A stretch of 64,000 nucleotides of DNA, taken from assembly GCF_032854445.1 (NCBI RefSeq), contig NC_088301.1:31711830-31775829 (forward strand). The letters are read 5' to 3'. Below the pieces are notes generated by a model. It was not told the DNA's origin, did not search any database, and saw only the letters and a program-made list of their open reading frames with translations. A program made the position numbers and the translations under genes. Of the stretch, positions 43,065 to 56,535 are shown piece by piece (the stretch's first letter is position 1; every line of letters starts with the position of its first letter). Origin of the DNA: Liolophura sinensis (lineage: Eukaryota; Mollusca; Polyplacophora; Chitonida; Chitonidae).

Positions 43065-45651
43065 TTCATATTTAATATTAAACAACATGTCCTTCCTTTG
43101 CTCAAGATATGGATTTTACCAATGAATGGCAGATTTCCAACTGGCTCATGTATTATAAATGTTCTGTGTTGGCAGTAAACTACTATTGAAGAAAAAAAAT
43201 CAATATTTGAGAATGTATTTTCTTAATTCTTAACAACTGATTTTCATTTCTTCAATGCCCTGGGGACATTGGCACAAAGTGATCGTAGCCAGTAAGTTCA
43301 CTGTAACTACCATGGCGACATCTGTTTAAAACATATGCTATGGTGGTTGTATTTACCACTTAACTAACAGTTGCTTTGTTCAAGAGACCCCAGGTTCATA
43401 TTTTCCAGGGCCTTGTATTTTTATTTTTATTATCACAAAGTTTCAAGGTTTTATACATATTCCATATACAAAACTTTAAACCCAAAAATCATATTGATAC
43501 ATTGTATTTCTAGAGGATACTTTGTCCCATTACCCAACATACTTTATCCAACCAACAGAACTTGAAAATGCAATGTGAAGAAACATAAATATTGTTTTAC
43601 CAAAGAAAAACACAGGAACAGATAAGCCAAAGGATACTTTAGGTGTTACCGATTATCACAATCTAAGTAAATCAATTCCTGTACCCTATATTGCTTTGCT
43701 ACCACTTTTCTTGATGTACAGTATCATACAAATGACATGTATTCCTGGTCTTGACAGCTAGAAAACTAAGTATGTACAAACAGTTCATGTTTGTTATTAA
43801 CTTCATTATCTATTCAGAAGGGCTGGTGTACAGGGATAATATAGTCTTGGAGAGATGTCAATATTTCAAGACAATCTTGTGGTATAGTTTGACAAGCTGT
43901 CAGTACATGGTAAAATCTTCATCCCCTTTGAGCTGGGAGCTTATCTCTTGACTAGGAACAGGCCACAAATCAGCCCTGAAGAGGGTAAGTGAAAAGCCCC
44001 CAGCATGAGGCCCCTCACCATACTGATGCTTTCCAAGTCTTTTCTGAACTCCAGATACATGTATATGTCAAGCAGCCAAAGTTTGGAAAAGGAAATTCCA
44101 CAGAAACCTCAAGAAACACATCTTTTGTTTCACTGCGGGCACAACAAACAAATACATGTATCCACAAATATTTAACATTGTAGGTCAAATTATGAATTCA
44201 TAAATCATTCAACGAAAGTGTAAAAATGAAGTATTGGAATTAATCCATAGAAAGCCAGGCCACTAAGAAAATACCTCTTGTTATTTTAGCAGTTTTAGAG
44301 TTAACTGAAGTTAAATGTTTAGATTGCATGGTGGACTTTATGGCCCATATTTGATGATGTACGACCCGAGATACATTTTCACAGATGCATGTAATAGAAA
44401 GTCTTTAAATATGTCCAATTAACCATACAAGCTAATGAAAACATACAGACACTGTGATTATATCCAGTACTTCCATAATGCAAATTTCTACAGTTCAACA
44501 CTAAGGGCTAAAAGATTTAAAGCAACTGTCAACATATATTTACATATATATTGAGATTTTCAGGAACAGATCCAGTGTAGCTTGGAGCGTATCTTCTTGT
44601 GGCCTGGAAGGAACAGGGCTAACCAAACATATACATAGGAAGCCTTTCAGGCATCCATAATTCATAAAATTTACAAATCTCGAACAAAAGTGCTACTTCA
44701 ATGTGTGCCCAGATGGCCTCTACATGCCTTTCACTCTGGGAGGTGTTATATAAAAGCGTACAGATGAACGTCAATGGGCGGAGATTGAGAGGGACTGAGT
44801 TACAATAGAAAGCCTGAAATACTGAACAAAACACTACATACACGCTTGCCTGACCACCAACACAACATCTGAGAATGTCTATTATAACATCAGTCTGAAG
44901 ACGACATATCAATAGCTACCAGCTTAAGCAATTCAAGACGCACCAAAAAAAAAAAAAAAAAGCTTACAATCAATGTCAAGATTTACAAATGCCATTTTTC
45001 AGCACGCATGAAATAGTGCACAGAGATGGCTCAAAGAAATACAAAGCTTAACTGCCAACTGAAATAAATCCCCACAAAAAATAATCAATACTAATGACAT
45101 GTGAAAGCCAATAAAACTTCTAAATACTGTCTCAATCTTATTCAAAGCTTATTCTGAATGTCAAGTCTACTATAAAATCAGGATCAATTGATGATTTTTG
45201 CTCACTCGACAGAAATAAAATGTAGAGCACTTTAAGCAAATACATGTCTGATTTTGAGACCAGATTTTGAGTATGGTTACATGTTCACGCAAATGCATGT
45301 TGGTTACATGTTCATGCAAATACATGTCTGATAACACCAGATTTAGACTATGGTTACATGTTCATGTTCAAAGTCAACTTTGCTGCTGATCAAGAAAACA
45401 TTAACTTCAAGCATATGTTGGTGATATGCAAACCTCTAATCCACACGAGAATGCCATCTTCAGCGAACACATTTGATTTCATTGTTCACACCTATCTGTA
45501 AACAATGTCACAACAGTAACTAGGGTTTAAAGTACACACAGAGACAATGCAGAATTAAGCCTCTTTATTTTTACAAATTCATTTTTTTAAATTCAGCCTC
45601 AGGTGTGACCCACTACATTTTGCAAGCATGACTGGAAAATTGTTACCACCC

Positions 45652-45849
45652 TATTGCCTCAACATTTTTGCATATCAAAGAGTAACTTTCAGTGTATTTT
45701 ATTCACATCTTTAGTCTGATTTTGGAGACAAAACTAAAAAATTGATTGGATTGCCCAGTGTCAGGGTTCACATAAAGCATAATTTCATCAGTTAACACGG
45801 CCTTCAAAAATATGCAATCTTGCAAATATGCGAAAATGTTAAAGAATTA
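45652..45849 (-). mobile_element. TIR element (MITE-like) family, copy 2
   Basis: It is the reverse complement of the 54553-54752 copy: TCAACATTTTTGCATAT at the left end and ATATGCGAAAATGTTAAAG at the right end form the TIRs. Internal GGCAATCCAATCAA-type and TTAACTGATGAAATTA blocks match. Confidence 0.75.
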
Positions 45850-47655
45850 CATACTACATACAAATATAAGAAGTATGGTTAACAGCGTACACTCATTATC
45901 AGAGCCTTGAAGGGCCCTGGATGCAACCATACTGATGTCACTTTACACTAACATGTACATGTAATTAATCACCACTTGTATACATAGAGGTCTTTGTTTC
46001 ATAATGAAGCCAGGTGAAGCTGACAGGCAGTGTTCAAAGTCGACAGTAAAAAGAGCCTCAGGCCTACAAGACAGGTTTACCTGCCTGACTGCAATCAACT
46101 AACCCACACATTACACTGCGCAAACATCATGTCATAATTAATTCTGTAAAAGCAAAAAGTTTACTCAGCACTTTTTATTGAGTAATTAATGAGAAGAAAT
46201 GTTGCCAGACCAGTTAGGCAATTCATAGCTGGAAACAGACCCTGAGTGACAAGGTGTCCTTGGTATCATGTTTACAGTCCATGACAATACACATAAACAC
46301 ATCCACAAGTACTAAGGTGTCCATATAGCCAATGGTAATTAAAATAGGTTACTAATAAGATTGTAAAAGTGAAATTATACATCATTTCAGGGTCATATAT
46401 TGTTAGGGTCATTTGATGCCCCCATTTCATATCATAAGATCAAAAAACCAAGGTTGAGACGGTTTAAGGTACACCATCTGAGTGGTTGTTTTTTCTGTGG
46501 AAATTTTAAACTTGTGCTCCAAAAAATGTCCTATCCAAGGCCTCAAAATTGGAACAAAACTATGGGTTGAACAAATGCAGTTTACGGCAATCAATATTGC
46601 AGTTTTACTCCATTGCAAAGTTGAAACCTCATATCAGCCTGCTGGCTCATTATGTTTCAGCAGTATTGACCAAAGCAATGAGGTTCTTGACAATGGCAGG
46701 AAAGCAGCAGCTGTGGGGAAGTTAACCTTGCTGTAACCCATGCTGACCAGCCATTTCCAGGCTTACCAGCTATGTGTACATCCTTCACATGAACTGAGCA
46801 CCAGCTGTTATGTCTTATAATATCATATAGATACACAGTTAACATAAACACATGGTTCACTCACTCATAATATCCTCATCATGTTAGTAAATGAAACATG
46901 TGGATAAAGCCTTCTGTCAGTGGCTATTTAACTGTTTAAAATTCAATAATTTGTTTAGTACATGTATGTCGTATATTTGTACATATTTGTTGCAATACAA
47001 AAGAAGACAAGAAAAAGAAAATGAACAATGGCCAAAAAATCACGAATCTGGTTGAAAAAATATTACTTTTGTACATAATGCTATCTATATATATACCTTT
47101 ATTTTCTGAGGGTGACAAATGATGAACATTTACTCTGTCAGTTACAAGAACTGTGCTTCCCAGAGGCCTTCTGACAGGGTGACAAAACAAACACGGCATT
47201 TAGAAGTAAATATTCACAGTAACCAGACAAATAGTTTGCACGCATAACGGTATCAAAAGTAGCCAGAGATTCAGTAATTATGCTATTTGGTCAATGCACA
47301 CAGTGTAAGACCGGTATATCCGAAAGATTTACTTGCTTGATATTTACATGTACATGCTGCTAGATATACTTGTACAGCTGTATGTGTCCAATAACATTTG
47401 TACTACAGGCTACCCGTTGCAAGCATGACACAACTGTACCTGCACATCACTTCTAAATACTGCCTCTTTGTTAGAAGGATTCATAGATGCCCATTCTTAC
47501 TACTGCTTTGTACAGTTAGTCACATTCATTTCATTTCACAATCTCAATATTATATGCTTTCAAGACTGAAATACTTAATATCTTTGGAATAAACACATTG
47601 TAATATTGTCCTCCAAGTGTACATATGCAGTGGTGGCGAGCTACATGTTTCCACA
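45850..47655. other. Intron/intergenic, nothing recognised
   Basis: No coding or clear repeat structure seen. Confidence 0.5.
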
Positions 47656-47660
47656 AATAT

Positions 47661-47865
47661 TTATTTATTTATTTATTTATTTGATTGGTGTTTTACACCG
47701 TCCTCAAGAATATTTCACTTATACGACAGAGCCAGCATTATAGTGGGTGGAAACCGGGCAGAGCCCGGCGGAAACCCACAACCATCCACAGGTTGCTGGC
47801 AGACTTTCCCACTTAAGGCCGGAGAGGAAGCCAGCAGAGCTGGACTTGAACTCACAGCGACCCCA
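47661..47865 (-). mobile_element. SINE family 1, nearly complete body
   Basis: (TTTA)6, TTGATTGGTGTTTTACACCG, GGTGGAAACCGGGCAGAGCC, GGTTGCTGGCAGACTTTCCC and the B-box side TGGACTTGAACTCACAGCGA. The tRNA 5' end beyond that is missing. Confidence 0.9.
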
Positions 47866-48654
47866 TAAATCAGAAGAGTATAGTTAAAACAGCTAAAGCT
47901 CTTGCCAGAGACTTGTGAACAGCAAGACGTACTGCATGTCACCCAAAGTTTGGTATAACAATGAACTGTCAGATGCACATACAGGCATTAAAATGATACT
48001 TTTGATGGCAATACTGAAGTTTTTCTGAGAAAAAATTACTCAAGCTTCACAAAACACTCTTAAGTGGACATATAAGATGGATGAAGAAACCAGAATCAAA
48101 CAAAATGTGTCACTTTAAACATGCTAAACTTTAGGTGAAATACAGTAGGTGAAAGTTCAGACACAACTAAATGTAAAATGTGATAACTCAATTTAAGTAA
48201 ACAAGAAATTTCCAGGGTATTGGTAGCAAGAATTTGAAGTTTTATGAATCCTTGAGTTAATAGACTTGCTGCCACTTTCTGCACCTCTAACCTGCAAATA
48301 AATGCACACTTATTGTGCAGTACATGCACACACCCATTATTTTATAAGAGCTGAGATAGTTCCTTGCATTGAGAACTGCATAAACGGGCTAGGCTTGGTC
48401 ATAATTCTGCAGACAGAAAGAGTGTTGTCCAGTATGATCAAAGAGTACTCTATTGCCCACAGGAAGAGTAAGGAGCAGGACAGGCAGTTTGTTAGGGAAG
48501 GGGACAGGGGGGAGGCTTATCATTTTCAGTAATCAGACCTTTTCTGGACAAGACAAGTTGACCTCTGGCTAGGACACAGCAGGGCTAAAAACAGGAGTTT
48601 CACTATTATAAACATTAACTGTTCCACCTTTTCATACACATGTGTGTGTGTATT

Positions 48655-48745
48655 TATTTACTGTTCTTTATCCTGCTGTAATATTGCTGGAGTGGCAGTC
48701 TGCCATAATCATTCATTGATTCATTCATTCATTCACTCACTGCTA
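48655..48745 (+). repeat. (ATTC)n tract with element tail
   Basis: GTAATATTGCTGGAGTGGCA precedes CATTCATTGATTCATTCATT and CACTCACTG, resembling the 3' tail of a CACTCA-ended retroelement. Confidence 0.5.
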
Positions 48746-49078
48746 GTTTATCACATGTACAACCTGTACAAGAACTGTCCAATAAGCTTACATAGAGCGA
48801 ATTGATGAACAATGTCTATAATGTAGACTATATTTCTCGTGGGAGGTGCACTGACTCATAATGTTGCTCTTTTCAAATTCCTTTCCACATTTTCGAAATA
48901 ATTCCTGCATGCAGTGGACGACACTTCTGCCTTAGTGGTGTACTTGATGATAACACAGAAGATATCTTGATGTGTAAATGTTCGTTAATTTGTTCCATTG
49001 ACTCGTACACTGTCATGTATGTGTATCGGTGTTTGTGTGCAGATAGACCTGTATGTTGATTGACTTTGTTTACTTTCA

Positions 49079-49101
49079 AGATGTATGTATGTATGTATGT
49101 A
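49079..49101. repeat. (ATGT)n microsatellite
   Basis: About five ATGT units. Confidence 0.9.
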
Positions 49102-52100
49102 ACTTAATAAGTTGTAAGTCACATTATGTAGTTGTATGTAAAAGCCGATAAAAGTTAAGACAACATGAAATAATACACTACCACTGTATTTTTGTTTATC
49201 TTTGTAGTTAATTCATTGTGGATGCCAAAGCAAAGTGAACTGGTCACTCCTGTTCAGCAAAAAAATAAATGTTGTGGAGCTACACAGCATTGATGTGGTA
49301 GCTGTCTGCTGGATTCAAATGTGAAATATCAAAATATAAGCCAGGGCCAATCAAGAAGAATACAAGAAAGCAATAACAAGACTGTCCCTGTACAGACAAC
49401 TTTGTATATACATGTATAGTTTACACATGTATTACGCATCAGATCAAGGTTGAACACCATCAGTTAGTTTAATGGGTGGAGCAACCTGGAGAACCAAGAG
49501 TAAGCCCGCATCAGGCAGGCATGTACATACCATAACCTCATAGACATTTATACAGCATCTAACCACAAATTTGACAGAAACCATTTCTACTGAAATCAGG
49601 AATCCCATTTAACTTGATGCCGACATTTTTGCATGTATATGAGTGTTATTTCTGACATGAAAACTCCCCTTTTCCCACGCCATTTCCAAAGCCTTTTTTC
49701 AACGTCCTTTTCACCAGCTACTTCTTTCTCACACTGCTCACCTAAACACACTCCAAAACTATCAAAGGAGAAAACAGGAAATATGAAATCTGACAACAAT
49801 CATTGATTTTTCATCGACCCAACACTCCCAATATTTCATATTTGCATTCCATTTACTATACCTGACAGCAGCAACAACAACAGAGAACAATGGTAAATCC
49901 TTAGCAACAGACCTGTACTGAGACTCCCTCTGGCATTACAGCTGCTTTAGCTCTTCAGAAAATTACCTAAAATGTCAGAAAGCAGTTGGTTAACCCATCA
50001 TGCTTCCTGTTTTACAACGGAAATCATTTCAGATATCCTGTTGTCCACTGATGATGTTCTTGCATCAAGTACTTTTAATACAGCTTTAAATGCCAAGGGT
50101 GAAAGGCACAGATTGAGGCAATGCCATCCAAAAGGACGTCATCGCCCATCAAGCGATAGGTTACTTCAGCCCTGGGGAGGTTTGTTACATGTTTGTCACA
50201 CAGAGCTGGGGAACAAACAGAAATCACGTGCGCTGTTTCCCAACCTCCTGGTATTTAAAATGATGAAGTTTTGATCACCAAATGATTGCTGAATGAATAA
50301 ACGAATGAATACAGCTTGGTTAACATCACCATAATTAGTTGTACAGCCATACTGAGGCAAGCAAAGGGTGATAATTGCAACTGTTGAAAGAAACAACTGA
50401 GTCATCACTTTATTGTAGTGCAATACACTGCCAGTTTAAATCTACTGCTATTTCTTCATTGGACTGGACAGAAATTATAAACATCATTTTTCTGTAATAC
50501 ATGTTTACTTTTTGACTGTTGTTTAATGGGATACTTAAACAATGAAGGTCAGTGCATTGGAGTAAAACACTGATCTTTGGCAACCGAGTTGCTGATAAAT
50601 TTTACTGCTTTTCTGTGACCTATAAACTTGCATGCCAATTGGTGGTCATCAAGAAACGTGGCCTCATCAGTGCCATCAACTGCTAATGGTCACCAAGGCC
50701 CTATTCAATAAGACCAGAAGCAGGGGTGATAATTTGCTGTCTAAAGTTGGGATTGAATATGCAACACTGATGACTATCACAGACAACTATTCCATTTCCA
50801 CTCTCATCCATAGATTTAGCCAGAATATGAAAGCAGGCATTTCCAACTTTTCCCTATTTTCCCTATATCAATTTTGTCAGTATAGGGCGTCTCATAGACA
50901 CGGAGACACCTATGCTTCCTGGCTAAACTTATGCTTCCTGGCTAAACCTATGCTTCCATCCTACAGCTGCTTATGTAACATAGAACAAATACATGTACAT
51001 GTACCAAGTGCACATGTACTTCAAGTAATCGTGTCATTACAAAAATGTAGACTGCTCTACTTGAGAAATGTGTAGCTGGTATGTGTCAGGGCATGATTGT
51101 TAGCCTTTGTCAGCACAGATGTACACATACATGTACAGATATCTTGTCTAGCCTTGTTTGTCTAGCCTTACACATATATTTACAGCATGAGTTTTGAACA
51201 GGACAGCCGCAGCAGCATACATACATGAAACAGGAAATCTATATTACTGAAAAAACGCTGGGAAATAGCCATATGTTTGCATCTGAAATTTGCCAGTCCA
51301 CAGGAAACTAAGGCAAGGGTTTAATGAAATGCCACATTAATAATACACAGTAAGATTTACACTTCGAAAAAATGTGCAGATTTTGTTTTTCAAAATGTTC
51401 ATTTTTTGGTTTATATGTAGTGAACTACTGTAATTCACTGGACCAGTAAGGACCCTATGAGGTAATGTATCAGTTTCAGACAGAGCAAATACACGTCATT
51501 TCCACTTAAAAGACCTGATGTACCTACATGCATATGTTATGATTGCAGATCATTATTTTCTCACAAAAACTTGCAAACTTTAAATGTTAACTACATGTAT
51601 ATTATTGGTTGCAGCTATATAAAAACTATATTATTAGATAAACAACAATATTACCTTAACAGGTGTTAAACCGGGCAGCCTGGGTCTGGACTTCATAGCC
51701 ACACAGTGCACTAATTTGACCTCTCATAGAGATGTCCTGCATGCAATGGTCATGACCCCAAATGTCCAGTCCTGTGGCTATCAAACAAGCTCTGATTGGT
51801 CATACGCACTGGACATCTGTGAGTGCCTATCCTATTTACATGGCTGTATGTACAATGTATTCACATGTTAAACAGCAAGTGGCACTAGAGTCCCAAATAT
51901 GGCACATACATTATTCCAACACATGTCCTTGCATGCTAAAATCAAGAGTTCGGCCAAGGTGGAATGTAGTTTCAACATGTGGCTCCCTTTCTATATTACA
52001 ACCTGTATATCTAAAGACTTATGCCAGAATGTTCACAGCTTTCATTCAAGAGATTTCACTGAGCTAAAATTGTGATTTTGCTTTACTTAAATAAAGTTGT

Positions 52101-52540
52101 CTTTATGCACTCTCATGGTTGGGTTCAAATTTAAGTTCAGGATTGATCTCACAAGCTAAGACTAAGGCCAACTCTAACTTAAGGATAAGCTTAGCAATCC
52201 TGGAGCCAGGACTACCTGTATATTTCCCATTTCCTACTGAAAGAGACTGAATTATAAGATAGCTTACATATTTTTGTGGACAACGTCTATTGAAGTCATC
52301 CAAAAGATGCCAATATGTATTGTATAACAGTTTTTCAAAATCGGAAAATCATACATGAAAAGCCAGTTACAGAATTATAGTTAGAACTTATATCAGTGTT
52401 TTACACATGCAGCACATGAAACATGCCCATGAATCTGTTGAGAAATTACTTCCTATATTTCCATACATCCACATACAGCTGCATGTACCATGTTTACATG
52501 TAAATCTAATTCCCAGCCCATACACCCTAAGGACGTCGTC
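49102..52540. other. Intron/intergenic, nothing coding
   Basis: A short 19-bp repeat TATGCTTCCTGGCTAAACT occurs in two and a half copies at about 50910-50958. Otherwise AT-rich with chance open frames. Confidence 0.5.
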
Positions 52541-52542
52541 AT

Positions 52543-52602
52543 GTGACTGAAAAATTGCTGAGCACTACATTAAACCCCAAGCACTCACTCACTCACTCAT
52601 TT
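52543..52602 (+). mobile_element. CACTCA-tailed element 3' end
   Basis: ATGTGACTGAAAAATTGCTG, CACTACATTAAACCCCAAGC and (ACTC)n tail. Same tail as 31003-31036. Confidence 0.65.
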
Positions 52603-52940
52603 CCTCCCTCCTTGTCAGAATCAGTATAGGGGTATATACTGTTAAACTTCATCCCTCGATAAGAAGCTGTTCTACTTCAATCCTTGACAAGAATGACACT
52701 TAAAACTGTAGTCAGAATACAAAGATGTAGACAGCTGAAAAAAGGCTCAACTGTTTTTATTATTCTATCATTTCTCCACATCAGGAAAAGCCTACTTTGA
52801 TATCTATGTAAAAACATGTATATACTTGTGTACTTGATAGGTGTTTAGCTCCTTACTGAAGAATTGTCATAGATAGTTAACTGGAGTTTCCAGAGTAAAC
52901 CACTGCCTTTGTACATACATGTATACCTGACAATTTACAT

Positions 52941-53224
52941 GTATTTATTTTATTTATTTAAATTTGATTGGAGTTTTATGCCGTACTCAAGAATATTTCA
53001 CTTATACAACGATGGTCAGCATTATGGTGGGAGGAAACCGGACAGAGCCTGGGGAACCTACAACCATCCGCAGGTTGCTGGCAGATATACCTGACAAACC
53101 TCATGACATAAACCCCCAGCCTAATTAAGGAGCAAGAGCTCGATTCAAGCCTATGAACTCATTTGTCAATGGTCTGTCAGCTGTTGCCAACCATCTCTTT
53201 CACCCTATGAGCCAACCAGGCCCC
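52941..53224 (-). mobile_element. Chimeric SINE: family 1 tail with a different tRNA-like head
   Basis: The 3' part is family 1 (TTGATTGGAGTTTTATGCCG, TGGTGGGAGGAAACCGG, GGTTGCTGGCAGATATACC). The 5' part, on the - strand, is GGGGCCTGGTTGGCTCATAG with a B-box-like GGCTTGAATCGAGCT. It is unlike the family 1 head. Confidence 0.65.
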
Positions 53225-54550
53225 AATATGGGGATCTAAAACCATGGTAATTTAACATGGGAAAATAACGCCCCTTTCAAAGCAGGCATTGGTTGGGATT
53301 TCTTGGCTAGTAGTAGTGGAAAATAAAGAAAATATTTTATTAATTTCTGTTTTATTTGCAAACATATAACTTTAGTCCTATCTTGGCCATCTCATACATG
53401 TAACCGGCACAAAAAGATGCTGTTGACAGTTCTAATAAACCAGTACAACCTGAGGTGCATTTGGCTTATACATGTATACAGTGCCTATACCATACTACAC
53501 TACACATCTATACATCTTCAGTGGTCAAACTGTTTACATTAGACAGTCCTGCCTTGCTACATGTGGCTGTGTTAGCCACCTGTGCCGCAGATGGCAGGTA
53601 TATTATACGCCCTTCACTCCCCTTCTCTTTCCCCCCAGACCCCTGCATGTCTACAGCAACCTGTCAACATGCCTTTCTGCCCAGCTACCCATCAACCAGC
53701 AGTGCCAGAAAAACATTCCTAGTGTAGGCTTTCTGCTAACTAGTACCTATAGATCATCTGATAAAGAGCTTAGCTCTGTTCAAGTACAGGTTATCTGTAT
53801 ATTTCTGTATAGACCTGGATATTATGCAGCATGGATTGTGCCATTAAATGAAGTCCATAATACAAAAGCAGAGATACCGCCAATAAACTCACAATCAGGC
53901 TCAGTTATCTGATTAATTTGTTTAATTTGTCATCTTCAGATGATCTGATAACTTTGCTGAAATACTGAAGTGTCATCAATGCTACATTTACTCAGAATAT
54001 CTCAGCTTTTGCATTATGCTAAGTTAATTGGTGGATGACCAAAACTGAAATATTTCCATTTACATGAAATAAAAACATTCTATTAATTGATGTCCGCTTT
54101 CCATTATTTTGTACACGTAGCTGACACGTGACCATACATGTATAATGAACAAGTGCCATTAATTAATGACCAACTTTACATCACTTTGTAGCTGACGTAT
54201 ACATGTACATGTATAAGGGCATGTATATACATGTACATATAATGAAAATGTGTCATTAATTCATAAGCAATTCACATGACTTAGTTTACATACATGTACA
54301 GGGGCATACATGTATTTGCTGAAAATTAAAATGACGTATTAAATAGAAAATAAAATTTCTGAGTTAGAACAACATGGGAAATCACCTACATGTACCAGGC
54401 TATGTGTACCTTGGCTCGCAATGCACATACTCAGTGTACATGTGAATTGTATGTGTAACAATCCCCATGAGCTTCCCTATTCGTGTACATGTATAGTAAA
54501 AATACCTTTATCTATAGTAACAAAAATCTGAGTTTTTGGAGGGCAGCTAC
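53225..54550. other. Intron/intergenic, TACATGTA-rich
   Basis: It contains dense ATACATGTACATGTA-type palindromes at 54190-54310. No gene recognised; the overlapping + open frames at 53455-53912 lack family or splice support. Confidence 0.5.
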
Positions 54551-54552
54551 TG

Positions 54553-54752
54553 TAACTCTTCAACCTTTTTGCATGTTTGCAAGTCTATTCTTTATCCCAG
54601 TTTATTCTATAGGCATTATTCTGTGTAAACTGATAAAATTACAGTTTTTGTGAAGCCCTGAAATTGGCCAATCCAACCAATGTAGATTTGTCTCAGCTAA
54701 AATAAACTGCACTGAAAGTTGATCTTTCATATGCAAAAAGGTTGAGAAATTA
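54553..54752 (+). mobile_element. TIR element (MITE-like), best-preserved copy
   Basis: A 200-bp element. The left 24 bp begin TAACTCTTCAACCTTTTTGC; the reverse complement of the right 24 bp begins TAATTTCTCAACCTTTTTGC, with 20 of 24 positions identical. The outermost TA on each side could be TA target-site duplications as in Tc1/mariner-type elements. No coding capacity. Confidence 0.8.
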
Positions 54753-55245
54753 AGGCATGTGTATTCATTTAAAAGTGTATTTAAACTGGCCATATTTGAC
54801 TTCCTTATTTGATAAGTGTTTTATTACGTATGCAATACTCCTGTTCAATATCTCAATAAATACTAATGCAAACGACACTTGTCAGGTTTACTGACATGAT
54901 TGTTCCAGGAAACTAGGCAGGAACCTTTGGAAACTTAACAGTTATCCAATGTCATGTACTCTACAAACTTCCTTGAAACTAAGCCCAAAAATGATCCAGA
55001 GGGAATTCTGTAACACATAATGTCAACTGTCAAAACCTAGTTTTTTGAACTGGAAGAGAGGAAGTAGACCACTTCATTAACAAGGCCCAGTGAAGGCTTT
55101 AAAACACCGTACCTAGCCTTAACATAATTCTTAAACACTGAAGAGAAAGTTCATACAACCCTGAGAGAGTATTCCTCCAAACTTAATACATATACATATA
55201 CTTGTAGAATGTTCCAAAGAATGGCAAGTACATGTATAGGTAATG

Positions 55246-55509
55246 CTCCATGGTTGAGATGGTTAGTGTGCCAGCACAGTGCAATGACCCAGAAGCCTTC
55301 CATACCAATGCAGCTGCAGTGAGTTCAAGTCCAGCTCATGCTGGCTTCCTCTCCGGTCGTATGTGGAAAGGTCTGTCAGCAACCTGTGGATGGTCACGGA
55401 TTTCCCCTAAGCTTTGTCCAGTCTCCTCCCACCATAATGCTGGCTGCCATCTTATAAATGAAATATTCTTGAGTACGGCAAAAAACACCAATCAAATAAA
55501 TAAATAAAC
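55246..55509 (+). mobile_element. SINE family 1, near full-length
   Basis: The head is diverged (GGTTGAGATGGTTAGTGTGC). Then come CAATGACCCAGAAGCC, B box GAGTTCAAGTCC, CTGGCTTCCTCTCCGGTCGT, ACCATAATGCTGGCTGCC, GAGTACGGCAAAAAACACC and AATCAAATAAATAAATA. Confidence 0.88.
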
Positions 55510-55873
55510 AATGCTATTTGTCAAGTATATTATATATTCAATTACATGTATATAATTCCTGAACAGTCAAAACTGACTTCAAGCAACATGTGCCTTCATA
55601 CGATTCATACGATTTCACTCAGGAGAAAGTTCATACAACATGTGTTGCAGTATTCCTCTAAACAGCTCCTCCAACATGCAACATTTAGACAACTTCTACT
55701 GTTCAAAAGAATGGCAAGTCCCTGTGCATGCATATGTAATACTGTAGGGAGAGTGTTTAGGACCCAGACTAATGCAGCCGGGAGCACGCCAGGCTTGTCA
55801 TACTTCACCCACTCTGACCCTGCCACCAAGTAACTGGCCTCACCACATATCCTAAATATTTACCTTAACACCT

Positions 55874-55891
55874 TATACACACACACACACA
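55874..55891. repeat. (AC)n microsatellite
   Basis: About eight AC units. Confidence 0.85.
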
Positions 55892-56329
55892 ATGCTATAC
55901 CCTAATTCTTCTAAAATTTGGGACAGATATTTTTAACATTGAAAGGAGAATAATACATTTCTTTCCCAGTTTTTTGGAAAAATAAAGATATGAGTATGTT
56001 GTTCATCAGATGGTCTAACAAAGTGAGAAAACAAAAAATTCAATATTCCTGCTAGAATTACATATATAATGGCCAAAATATATAATCACAAAAATTAAAA
56101 GAAATAGGGTATATGTCTTCCTGAAAGTTACAACACCCTCTGTGTACATGTATGCTGGCCACTTGTTCTTGTACTCAGAAGGAGTGTGTCTCCAGGCTTG
56201 GTTTGTTTGTTTTTTTTAGTATGTTTTAAAGCCTTCATATGTTGATACAGCTGTTGATACTGGTCAAACTACAGACATATACATAACATCAAACTACCCT
56301 AAATGACTTGCAATTTCGCTCACAAAAGT

Positions 56330-56535
56330 GTGTTTTTAGAGGCAAATAAATGTAACAAAATCTTAATCTTGGTGCTGAAACTTATAATTTTCCAGTAGAA
56401 TATCACCCCATGTTCCAAGCACACCTCAAAACACCTTTCTAAAATCACTAGAACTGTCAGAATCAGGAAAAATTACCATATTAGTCATGTTCATTTAGGG
56501 CATATACATTTTTGCAAAATTTTTTTGGCCAACCA
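56330..56535 (+). repeat. Dispersed repeat family C, copy 3
   Basis: TTTTTAGAGGCAAATAAATG, GGTGCTGAAACTTATAATTT, CCTCAAAACACCTTTCTAAA, GTCAGAATCAGG and CATATACATTTTTGCAAAA. The most complete copy. Confidence 0.6.

Larger units (their letters stand above)
42161..45640. other. KANK 5' intron/upstream, no gene seen
   Basis: It holds an (AT)n run at 42821-42850, the TIR element at 42931-43064 and a poly-A run at about 44945. No coding exon was recognised on either strand. Confidence 0.5.

Noticed and set aside
50632-51075. 147-codon + strand frame
   Set aside because: Includes a small tandem repeat and no recognisable family; considered chance.
53455-53912. Overlapping + strand frames of 90 and 146 codons
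   Set aside because: Two frames open at the same place, low-complexity, no recognisable domain; likely chance.
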